From contig CAKUAQ010000080.1 in NCBI GenBank assembly GCA_934636435.1, forward strand, positions 1 through 5,370: a stretch of DNA of 5,370 bases, written 5' to 3'. The notes under the pieces are model-generated. The model made no database searches, had not been told where the DNA came from, and worked only from the letters and a program-made list of their open reading frames with translations. A program made the translations under genes and the position numbers. Numbering within the stretch: position 1 is the stretch's first letter; every line of letters starts with the position of its first letter. Below are positions 1 to 5,370 of this stretch, piece after piece. This stretch comes from an uncultured Eubacteriales bacterium (lineage in GTDB: Bacteria; Bacillota; Clostridia; Oscillospirales; Acutalibacteraceae).

Positions 1-14
1 TATTGTCTGGACAT
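1..14 (-). CDS. Start of an unidentified minus-strand gene, cut off by the window edge
   Basis: Only the first four complete codons are visible (Met-Ser-Arg-Gln, then a codon beginning TA), so no function can be assigned. The call rests on the start signal: on the minus strand GGAGG (26-22) lies seven bases before an ATG (14-12), the same strong site the four operon genes use. The gene would follow the DUF4340 gene in the same direction after about 250 non-coding bases. Its ribosome binding site lies inside the downstream arm of a long hairpin (18-59), which would limit translation. Sequestered start sites of this kind are known for IS200/IS605 transposase genes, but four residues cannot test that idea. 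An alternative reading is that a plus-strand gene ends here: TGA at 14-16 would close one plus frame just before a terminator-like hairpin. Confidence 0.45.
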
Positions 15-17
15 GAC

Positions 18-64
18 AGCACCTCCTGTTGTAGCTTCTATTCTACAACAGAAGGTGCTTTTTT
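18..64 (+). terminator. Intrinsic terminator-like hairpin (plus strand), also an RBS-masking hairpin on the minus strand
   Basis: Arms 18-34 and 43-59 are complementary at 16 of 17 positions around an 8-base loop (35-42). On the plus strand the stem runs directly into six T (59-64), the classic form of a Rho-independent terminator, so transcripts entering from the left would stop here. There is no T run on the minus-strand exit side, so it should not terminate the operon to its right. The single odd pair (25 with 52) is a C-A mismatch in plus-strand RNA but a G-U wobble in minus-strand RNA. This suggests that the minus-strand structure may be the one under selection. Confidence refers to the hairpin having a real role; which role is unsettled. 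Confidence 0.7.
22..26 (-). promoter_or_regulatory. Shine-Dalgarno buried in a hairpin
   Basis: GGAGG reads on the minus strand seven bases before the ATG at 14-12. All five bases fall in the downstream arm of the 18-59 inverted repeat. In minus-strand RNA they would pair with CCUUC-type sequence of the upstream arm, including one G-U pair, so the site should be masked unless the hairpin is opened. Confidence 0.5.
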
Positions 65-262
65 CACTGTCCGTTTTTGAGGGTACAGTCCAGAATCCTG
101 GCAAATAGATTTTTGTTTTTTGCCTGTCTACTTGACAGGGAGCGGTTCAATTCACAAACAGCAAGCCCTTTCGGTTGCTTGAACAATTTTTATCCTGATT
201 CTTTGTCTAACTTTTTGGGGTGCCGTTCACACAGCCGGGGGATCTTTATTAGGATGCTTTTG
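65..262. other. Non-coding spacer after the operon
   Basis: This 198-base stretch is visibly AT-richer than the genes and has T-rich tracts on the plus strand around 109-121. I see no supported ORF, no RNA gene, and no hairpin followed by a T run that would end the minus-strand operon. It holds a perfect 6-base inverted repeat with a 5-base loop (123-139) and a looser dyad (145-184); neither has terminator geometry. A weak minus-strand promoter-like pair, TAGACA (130-125) and TATTTG (107-102) with 17 bases between, could serve the gene starting at 14, but the second hexamer matches the consensus at only three positions. Confidence 0.6.
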
Positions 263-1954
263 TTACATATCCAGGACAGGCTTGCCGTCCAGATAGTTTT
301 TATACTGCGTAATGAAATCCTCTACCGTGCTGGCCTTCGTCGAGAAAGTTTCGCCCTCGGAGGTCTCCACGCAGTAGAGACTGCCGCTGACGGGATACAA
401 CTTGACGCTCATATATTGCTTTCCGTCGGTGGTATACAGTGAGAAGGCCAGATTTGCTTTTCCGGAGGGGGTGGTATCCTTCTCCGTGTACCGATAAAAG
501 CTCATCATCCGCTGATACAGCGTCCGGAAATCGGGGGTGCTGTACGTTTTGTCACCCTCACTGACGATCATGGATTGATCGTTGTCCTCCGCATCGGCGT
601 GGTGGGTCAGGGTAAAGCTGTGGGTGGTGCCGTCGAGGGTGATATCCACCCGTCCCAGGGTGGTGATGTCCTTGATGAACAGCAGATTGCTGACGGTATT
701 GGAATATTGCCGCTCTACAAGCATCTGCAAGGACGAGGCCGGCACAAGGAACACCGCGTCGGTGCCGTCCACCGCGCAATAGTAGTTGCCATCAGCATCG
801 GTCTTGCCGATGCGCAGGGTGGCGGTGACGGAGTTATAATATATGGTGGCGGAACTGTCGCTATCCTCGGAGGAGGAGGTGGTGGTTTCCACCGCCAGAG
901 TGAGCTTGACCAGCGTGCCGGGGCTGTTCAGCCCGTAGGATTCCCGCTGTGCGGCGGTGGGATGCAGTGCCACGGCCTCGGAGGCGTACAGAGCGGTGAG
1001 ATTGGCCAGCGAATTGGAGACCGATTCCGACACGCCCCGATAATAGGGCTTGGTCATCACATAGGAGGAATAGGAGACCTCGGTGCTCTCGCCCGATTCC
1101 GCCCGCCGGATAGACAGCGCCGGATTGTGGGCGCTGCCGGATATTTGCAGCTCCCGCAGGATGGCCTTGCCGCTGGAATCGTCGCTCTTGACCGTGGGGG
1201 TGGACAGAAGCACCGTGGAGACCAGCGAGGTGGCGGGCTGCAAGAACGGCTCCATCGTGGAGGTATTGCAAATATAGACCGTGCTGTCGTCATCCAGCGC
1301 TACATAGTAGCCGCTGCCGGAGGGGACGGCATTACCGATGTGCAGCACATGGGAGGTACCGTCCTTATAAGTGGCCGTGATGTTGACGGGCTGATCTAAC
1401 CCGTAATCCGCCGCATCTCCTTCCGTCTCCAGCTTGGACGAGGCATTCAGCGCCGTCATCGCCTCTGTGAGACCTTTCACGGTGGTGCTGTCCAGCGTCA
1501 GATCTTCGTAGCCGATCAGCTTATAGCTCTGCTCTCCGGTATCGTATTTCAGGGTATAGTGATCCTTGGAATTACGTACCTGCAGATCGGCGACGAGACC
1601 GGTGTCTGTGGATGATCCTTTTTGAATCAGCGGGTAGGTGGTTTCTTCCACCGCTGAACTGACGGAGGAGGAGCCGGGCTGCTCGCCACGGGGCAGATAC
1701 AGCACCAGCAGTAGGATCGCCGTGAGCAGCACAACGCCGCCCAGAGCGATGAACAGGGTGCGCAGACGGGGGTTCAGACGCTTTTTTGCCGGTTTCTGTT
1801 TTTCCTCCGGACGCACCGGCCGGTCAAAAGCGCTGAACCGATCCTCTGAAGCATCGGCCGCAGAGGCCCCTTCATCTGCCGGAGACGCATCCCCTGCGGA
1901 GGAAATTTTTTCTTCCGCAGGAATCAGCGGATCTTTTTCTTCGTCCAAACTCAT
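263..1954 (-). CDS. DUF4340-domain membrane-anchored protein of a Gld-type ABC operon
   Basis: This 563-residue protein is a likely extracytoplasmic partner of the ABC transporter encoded upstream; its exact role is unknown. Residues 1-57 are an acidic, Ala/Ser/Glu-rich, probably disordered cytoplasmic segment. A basic patch (about 52-65) and one membrane helix (about 66-87) follow, and the rest should lie outside the membrane. The DUF4340 assignment rests on a repeated module: a YGL-x-x-P turn, a beta-rich stretch with an IG motif, then YY.A(L/V)D and a hydrophobic strand, at about 184-237 and 339-412. A third copy without the YGL turn is visible at about 501-548. The second copy has a Ser/Asp-rich insertion (about 357-369). 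The start at 1954 overlaps the GldG stop as ATGA and sits 8 bases after GGAGG; an in-frame ATG 11 codons upstream has no comparable site. The family is confident, the function is not. Confidence 0.9.
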   Translation of the reverse strand: MSLDEEKDPLIPAEEKISSAGDASPADEGASAADASEDRFSAFDRPVRPEEKQKPAKKRLNPRLRTLFIALGGVVLLTAILLLVLYLPRGEQPGSSSVSSAVEETTYPLIQKGSSTDTGLVADLQVRNSKDHYTLKYDTGEQSYKLIGYEDLTLDSTTVKGLTEAMTALNASSKLETEGDAADYGLDQPVNITATYKDGTSHVLHIGNAVPSGSGYYVALDDDSTVYICNTSTMEPFLQPATSLVSTVLLSTPTVKSDDSSGKAILRELQISGSAHNPALSIRRAESGESTEVSYSSYVMTKPYYRGVSESVSNSLANLTALYASEAVALHPTAAQRESYGLNSPGTLVKLTLAVETTTSSSEDSDSSATIYYNSVTATLRIGKTDADGNYYCAVDGTDAVFLVPASSLQMLVERQYSNTVSNLLFIKDITTLGRVDITLDGTTHSFTLTHHADAEDNDQSMIVSEGDKTYSTPDFRTLYQRMMSFYRYTEKDTTPSGKANLAFSLYTTDGKQYMSVKLYPVSGSLYCVETSEGETFSTKASTVEDFITQYKNYLDGKPVLDM

Positions 1955-3534
1955 AGATTCTTCCTCCGGATAAAGACGATCAGGCAAATCACCAGGGTCA
2001 CCAGCGGCAGTCCGACGGTGAACACGCCCAGCCCCAGAACGAGCTGCGTGGCGCCGGAGAATGTCACCTTGTCGGTGGTCAGGGACTTGTTGGAGATGGT
2101 GATGCCGCTGTCGGCACCGGTCATGGTGTTGACGGTATCCAGCAGCAGTTCTTCGTTCTTGAAGACGGCATTGCCGGTGATCTGTTCATAGGCCATGGTG
2201 GAGCAGCCGCTGACCACCACCGAGCCGGATACACTCTCCTGAGTATTGTTATTGAAGGTGTCGGTCACGCAGGCAATCATGCTGGTCAGAGGATACGCGT
2301 CCTTGTCGGCGGCAAAGGCGCCGTCGGCATTCTGATTGCTGATATCCTGCAATTTGATGAGCCGGGCGCTGTCCGGATAAGAGGTCAGCCGGACTCCGTA
2401 GGTGGATATGCCGTTCTCGCTGTCCTTTTCCTGCAGGGTGGTGGTCAGACGACGGGATTGCAGAGTCAGCACCTTGCCGGTGCTGGCGGAATTGGGGGTC
2501 AAATCCGTGGAGGGTACGTCGCACATGGCGTAGAGCTGGTTGTAGTTCTGCACCCGGTTCAGATCGGTCTCCAGCAGCAGCTCGTCCGTCACTTGGATTT
2601 TATACTCGACATTCAAAAATTCATACAGGTTCGGGCAGGAGGCGGTGGGGCTGGTGAACACCATCAGATGCCGCCCGTAGTTGCCGTCGTTGTAGTACCA
2701 TTGCTGCACCCGCTTGATCTCGGTATCGGAATAATCCTTTTCCGGAGCGGCGATGAGCAGGATCTCGGCGTCCTTGTCGAATTCGGCCGAGCCGGTAACG
2801 GTGACCTCCTTGAAAGTATAGCCGTTCAGTTCATATAGGCTTTTCAGTCCGGCGATGGTGTTGCTGTCCTCCTCATGACCCACCAGCACCTGCACAATGT
2901 GTTCCTGACCGCCGGTCAGATTGTAGATGGCGGAGGCCAGCGTCTTTTCCACCTTGGACTCAAAGGAGTAGCTGCCGGTGGAGTAATAATTGGAGGTATC
3001 CAGCGCATACAGGTCGCTGACCGAGCAGATTTTGCTGCGTTCGCCATAGAGGAACAGGATGTTCCCGGCCTGCACGTCGTAGGCGGAATATTTGGCAAAT
3101 TGTGTGGGCTGTTGGTCGGGATCAATGAAGGAATAGGTGATATGCCCGTCGGATTCCGCACGGAACTGCCGCAGGGCGTTATAAAACTCTTTCATGGTGG
3201 TGTCAAACTCCGATACGCCGGTCTGCGTACCGGCGGAGGGCTCGGAAAAGGTCTTTTCGTCGGCAAATACCACGATCTCCAGATCCTCTTTCACGTTCCC
3301 GGCAATCTTGGCGCTTTCATCCGAGATGGAGAAAATCTTGTCCTTGGACAGATCCAGCGATATGGGATATCGGTCGGCAAGAATGCCTACCAGCACGTTC
3401 AGCAACACCACGGCGGCAATGACCGCCGCCGTTACGGCGGTGGAAGCCGCTCCGTAGCGCAGTTTCCGCAGATTCCGTACCTTTTTGTCTTTGGAAGTTT
3501 TGGGAGCCGTTTCTTTTTTCTTGAATATCTTCAT
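1951..3534 (-). CDS. GldG-like auxiliary subunit of an ABC-2 type transporter
   Basis: This 527-residue protein resembles GldG and the ABC_transp_aux (PF09822-type) proteins that accompany ABC-2 transporters. A Lys/Arg-rich N-terminus (1-26) precedes membrane helix 1 (about 28-52). Directly after it comes the family hallmark, a D-L-S-K-D-K-x-F-S-I-S-type segment (about 61-71). A large extracytoplasmic region follows, with alternating beta and alpha segments and a GHEE motif (219-222) where GldG relatives carry GHGE-like residues. Helix 2 (about 497-521) and a short basic tail (RRKNL) end the protein, giving N-in, C-in topology. It probably folds against the permease outside the membrane, perhaps to bind substrate or a cell-envelope partner. 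The chosen start lies 9 bases after GAGGAGG; the in-frame ATG three codons upstream abuts that site and is unlikely. The stop overlaps the next gene by 4 bases. Family call is strong, substrate unknown. Confidence 0.9.
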   Translation of the reverse strand: MKIFKKKETAPKTSKDKKVRNLRKLRYGAASTAVTAAVIAAVVLLNVLVGILADRYPISLDLSKDKIFSISDESAKIAGNVKEDLEIVVFADEKTFSEPSAGTQTGVSEFDTTMKEFYNALRQFRAESDGHITYSFIDPDQQPTQFAKYSAYDVQAGNILFLYGERSKICSVSDLYALDTSNYYSTGSYSFESKVEKTLASAIYNLTGGQEHIVQVLVGHEEDSNTIAGLKSLYELNGYTFKEVTVTGSAEFDKDAEILLIAAPEKDYSDTEIKRVQQWYYNDGNYGRHLMVFTSPTASCPNLYEFLNVEYKIQVTDELLLETDLNRVQNYNQLYAMCDVPSTDLTPNSASTGKVLTLQSRRLTTTLQEKDSENGISTYGVRLTSYPDSARLIKLQDISNQNADGAFAADKDAYPLTSMIACVTDTFNNNTQESVSGSVVVSGCSTMAYEQITGNAVFKNEELLLDTVNTMTGADSGITISNKSLTTDKVTFSGATQLVLGLGVFTVGLPLVTLVICLIVFIRRKNL

Positions 3535-3543
3535 AGTGTGCAT

Positions 3544-3550
3544 CCTCCTC
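3544..3550 (-). promoter_or_regulatory. Ribosome binding site that decides the GldG-like start
   Basis: GAGGAGG reads on the minus strand in the 16-base gap between the permease stop and the ATG at 3534, with nine bases between. Two earlier in-frame ATGs exist: one touches this site (no spacing) and the other lies inside the permease gene. The ATG at 3534 is therefore the supported start. Confidence 0.85.
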
Positions 3551-4258
3551 TCAGTTCCAGCGCTTGCTGTCCAGCACACGCACGGTCAGGAAAATGAACA
3601 GTGCCTGGATGGTCAGGAAGAACAGAATGTTGTCGTACTGGATCAGCCCGGAGGTGAAATCCGCATACCGGGTGCTGAGAGACAGGAATCCGGTCACGCT
3701 GGAGATCCAGGTGACAGAGGAGAAAATGGAGGACAGCACATCCACGCTCAGCAGCAGCAGAGATACTGCCAGTGTGCCCAGAGCGGCGATGACCTGGCTC
3801 TCGGTGCAGGAGGATATGAGCAGCCCGATGGCAATGACCACGCCGCCCACCAGAAGCAGCCCCAGGAAGTTGCCGATGAGCACCAGCCAGTCGGGGGTCG
3901 TTTGGATGGCGATGACCACCGCATACACCAGCGTGATGGAAACGGCGATCACAAACAGCAGCAGCGCCGCAAAGAACTTGCCCATAACGATACCGGTCAG
4001 TCCGGTAGGGGCGGTGAACAGCGCCTGATCGGTTTTTTGCCGCTTTTCCTCGCTGAAAGAGCGCATAGTGATGAACGGAATCGCCAGCAGGGATACGGTG
4101 AATAGACCGCCGTATACGCCGGACAGATCCGCCATACCGCTGTATAAGTTATAGGCATAGAAAAAATACCCGGATACGCAGAACAGCACCGCCAGCACCA
4201 CATAGCCGATGGGGTTGGTGAAAAAGGACTTGAATTCCCTTCTGAAAACAGCGCCCAT
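3551..4258 (-). CDS. ABC-2 type transporter permease, GldF-like
   Basis: This 235-residue integral membrane protein is the expected size for short GldF/NosY-type permeases, which act as a dimer with two ATPase subunits. Six hydrophobic helices can be placed at about 17-38, 49-65, 92-118, 124-149, 155-176 and 209-229. The N-terminus (FRREFKSFFTNPIGY) is the amphipathic segment typical of this family. Between helices 2 and 3 lies the cytoplasmic R-S-F-S-E-E-K-R motif with a following L-x-x-A-P-T (about 66-85), a conserved region likely to face the ATPase. The ATG overlaps the ATPase stop by one base (TAATG), with GGAGG (4272-4268) 9 bases upstream inside the ATPase gene, which implies translational coupling. 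The protein looks complete. What it moves cannot be read from the sequence. Confidence 0.92.
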   Translation of the reverse strand: MGAVFRREFKSFFTNPIGYVVLAVLFCVSGYFFYAYNLYSGMADLSGVYGGLFTVSLLAIPFITMRSFSEEKRQKTDQALFTAPTGLTGIVMGKFFAALLLFVIAVSITLVYAVVIAIQTTPDWLVLIGNFLGLLLVGGVVIAIGLLISSCTESQVIAALGTLAVSLLLLSVDVLSSIFSSVTWISSVTGFLSLSTRYADFTSGLIQYDNILFFLTIQALFIFLTVRVLDSKRWN

Positions 4259-5205
4259 TATCGGACACCTCCGTTCTGATGCATGGTGAGATTGATGAAG
4301 ATGTCCTCCAGCGACATAGCCAGCGGCTTGGAAGCCAGCAGCGGCCAGCCCCGCTTGGACAGCCGGTCAAACAGATCCCGGCGAATGTCGGCGCCCGGCT
4401 CGGTCTCGACGGCGAATTCCTCCACGCCGGTCTCCCGGCTGCCCATGGACTGCACGTCCACTACGCCCGTGATGGAGGCGATCAGATCGGCGGTCTCCTT
4501 TGCCGGGCCGGCGATGGAAACCAGCAGGCGGCGATCCTTGGAGAATTGATCGGACAGGTTGGCAGCGGTATCGTCCGCCACGATCTTACCGGCATTGATG
4601 ATCACCACCCGGTCGCACACCGCCTCGATCTCCGGCAGAATGTGAGAGGACAGGATCACCGTGTGGTGTTTTCCGAGGCTCTTGATCAGCCCCCGCATTT
4701 CGATGATCTGGTTAGGGTCGAGGCCCACCGTCGGCTCATCCAGGATCAGCACCGGCGGATTGCCGATGAGCGCCTGTGCCATGCCGACCCGCTGCTTGTA
4801 GCCCTTGGACAGGTTTTTGATCAGCCGTCCGTAGACGTTTTCGATTTTCATGACCTTGCAGATCTCGGTGATGTGCTTGACCCGGGGGAGGGCGCATTTC
4901 TTCAGATCGTACATGAAATCCAGATATTCCCGCACCGTCATGTCCGGATAGAGCGGCGGAATTTCCGGCAGATAGCCGATGTTGGCCTTTGCCTCGTTCG
5001 GCTCCTCCAGAATGTCGTGTCCGTTGACGGTCACGGTACCGTCGGTGGCGGACAGATAGCCGGTGAGTATGTTCATGGTGGTGGATTTGCCGGCGCCGTT
5101 CGGCCCCAGGAATCCCAGAATTTCGCCCTCGTCCACGGTAAAGCTGATGTTGTCCACCGCACAGTGGCCGCCATACCGCTTGGTGAGGTTTTTGACTTCG
5201 ATCAT
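4258..5205 (-). CDS. ABC transporter ATP-binding protein, GldA-like
   Basis: This 315-residue cytoplasmic ATPase powers the transporter. Motifs appear in order: Walker A GPNGAGKST (34-42), signature LSKGY (132-136), Walker B with LILDEP (153-158), D-loop GLDP (161-164) and the switch histidine in SSH (H188). Two departures from the textbook are visible: the Q-loop position reads GYLPE, with Glu at 81 instead of Gln, and the signature is LSKGY rather than LSGGQ. Both are usual in the GldA/CcmA/NosF-like group and do not suggest loss of activity. Residues about 220-315 form a C-terminal accessory domain of the kind many ABC-2 ATPases carry. The start at 5205 follows GGAGG (5220-5216) by 10 bases; the reading frame stays open for 53 more codons upstream, but those look non-coding and lack a start signal. 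It is the first gene of the operon. Substrate is not predictable. Confidence 0.95.
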   Translation of the reverse strand: MIEVKNLTKRYGGHCAVDNISFTVDEGEILGFLGPNGAGKSTTMNILTGYLSATDGTVTVNGHDILEEPNEAKANIGYLPEIPPLYPDMTVREYLDFMYDLKKCALPRVKHITEICKVMKIENVYGRLIKNLSKGYKQRVGMAQALIGNPPVLILDEPTVGLDPNQIIEMRGLIKSLGKHHTVILSSHILPEIEAVCDRVVIINAGKIVADDTAANLSDQFSKDRRLLVSIAGPAKETADLIASITGVVDVQSMGSRETGVEEFAVETEPGADIRRDLFDRLSKRGWPLLASKPLAMSLEDIFINLTMHQNGGVR

Positions 5206-5240
5206 AAGCAGTTGACCTCCGTTACTATTGATTTTTACAC

Positions 5241-5263
5241 GAAAATATTGTACCGGTATTTTC
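5241..5263. repeat. Inverted repeat over the candidate -10 box
   Basis: GAAAATA (5241-5247) and TATTTTC (5257-5263) are perfect 7-base arms around a 9-base spacer that contains ACCGGT. The candidate TACAAT -10 box lies across one arm edge and the spacer, so a protein bound here could block transcription. The arms are AT-rich and short, so chance remains possible. Confidence 0.35.
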
Positions 5264-5299
5264 CGGAGAGTGTGTAAACAGATTGTGAAACCCACCGAT

Positions 5300-5315
5300 G
5301 AAATGTGTACATTTC
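5300..5315. repeat. Short palindrome upstream of the operon, possible operator
   Basis: GAAATGT (5300-5306) and ACATTTC (5309-5315) form a near-perfect palindrome with a 2-base centre, about 95 bases before the ATPase start. Size and symmetry fit a dimeric helix-turn-helix regulator. No regulator gene is in view, and a T run is lacking, so it is not a terminator. Confidence 0.4.
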
Positions 5316-5370
5316 GTGTATTGTGTCCGGGATTGCATCCGCATTTCCGGCACGAACAACACAAGTATAC

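Larger units (their letters stand above)
5206..5370 (-). promoter_or_regulatory. Leader and probable promoter region of the operon
   Basis: This AT-richer stretch precedes the first operon gene and should hold its promoter. GGAGG lies at 5220-5216. A TACAAT hexamer (5252-5247, minus strand) could be a -10 box, but the nearest good -35 match, TTTACA (5278-5273), is 20 bases away, longer than normal, so the assignment is weak. Two inverted repeats fall here (5241-5263 and 5300-5315), one covering the TACAAT. No gene for a regulator and no end of an upstream gene can be recognised in the visible bases. Confidence 0.4.

Noticed and set aside
123..139. CCTGTC/GACAGG inverted repeat, considered as the operon terminator
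   Set aside because: The T run lies on the plus-strand upstream side, so in minus-strand RNA the stem is followed by A-rich sequence. Neither direction has terminator geometry.
145..184. GTTCAA/TTGAAC dyad with inner AGCAA/TTGCT pairing
   Set aside because: It needs a roughly 10-base bulge and no T run follows directly on either strand.
77..442. Plus-strand open frame starting at TTG and spanning the spacer
   Set aside because: There is no ribosome binding site, it starts with a rare codon, and it runs into the well-supported DUF4340 gene in antisense.
575..1399. Long plus-strand open frame opposite the DUF4340 gene
   Set aside because: Its translation is low-complexity and Gly/His/Gln-rich with no domain, no ribosome binding site is seen, and the opposite strand has a clear family match. 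It is a shadow of GC-biased codons.
3426..3440. CCGCCG-TTA-CGGCGG hairpin inside the GldG-like gene
   Set aside because: It falls in codons for the Ala/Val-rich first membrane helix, where GC-rich codon repetition easily makes such a repeat.
4279..5277. Long plus-strand open frame (332 codons) opposite the ATPase gene
   Set aside because: The minus strand shows every ABC ATPase motif in order. The plus translation is His/Asp/Arg-rich antisense of it with no start signal.
5247..5278. TTTACA and TACAAT as a firm sigma-A promoter
   Set aside because: The 20-base spacing is too long for confidence and there is no extended -10 TG. It is kept only as a weak candidate in the leader entry.

Overview
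The window carries one four-gene operon on the minus strand, read from the right end to the left. It encodes a Gld-type ABC transporter: an ATPase (4258-5205), an ABC-2 type permease (3551-4258), a GldG-like membrane-anchored auxiliary protein (1951-3534) and a DUF4340-domain membrane protein (263-1954). Junctions are tight: a 1-base overlap (TAATG), a 16-base gap holding a ribosome binding site, and a 4-base ATGA overlap. Every gene has a GGAGG Shine-Dalgarno 8-10 bases before its ATG, so the four products are probably made together as one complex. No gene is frameshifted or truncated.

Organism: the strong GGAGG sites, the gene set and order, and coding DNA that looks by eye a little over half G+C suggest a mid-GC Firmicute, most likely an anaerobic clostridium of the Oscillospiraceae/Ruminococcaceae type. 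This is inference from gene style. No 16S or marker gene is present.

Layout from right to left: 5206-5370 is a leader with a GGAGG site, two inverted repeats and only weak promoter-like matches. 263-5205 is the operon. 65-262 is AT-richer, non-coding, and shows no convincing terminator for the operon. 18-64 is a 17-position inverted repeat followed by six T on the plus strand. On the minus strand its proximal arm contains GGAGG, seven bases before an ATG at 14-12, so a further minus-strand gene probably starts there and leaves the window.

Function: by homology the ATPase and the short six-helix permease form the transporter core. The GldG-like and DUF4340 proteins place large domains outside the membrane. 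In Bacteroidetes GldA, GldF and GldG are needed for gliding, but nothing here suggests gliding, and the substrate in Firmicutes is not known to me. The most interesting item is the left-edge hairpin. In minus-strand RNA it would pair fully (one G-U) and bury a ribosome binding site, while in plus-strand RNA it looks like an intrinsic terminator.
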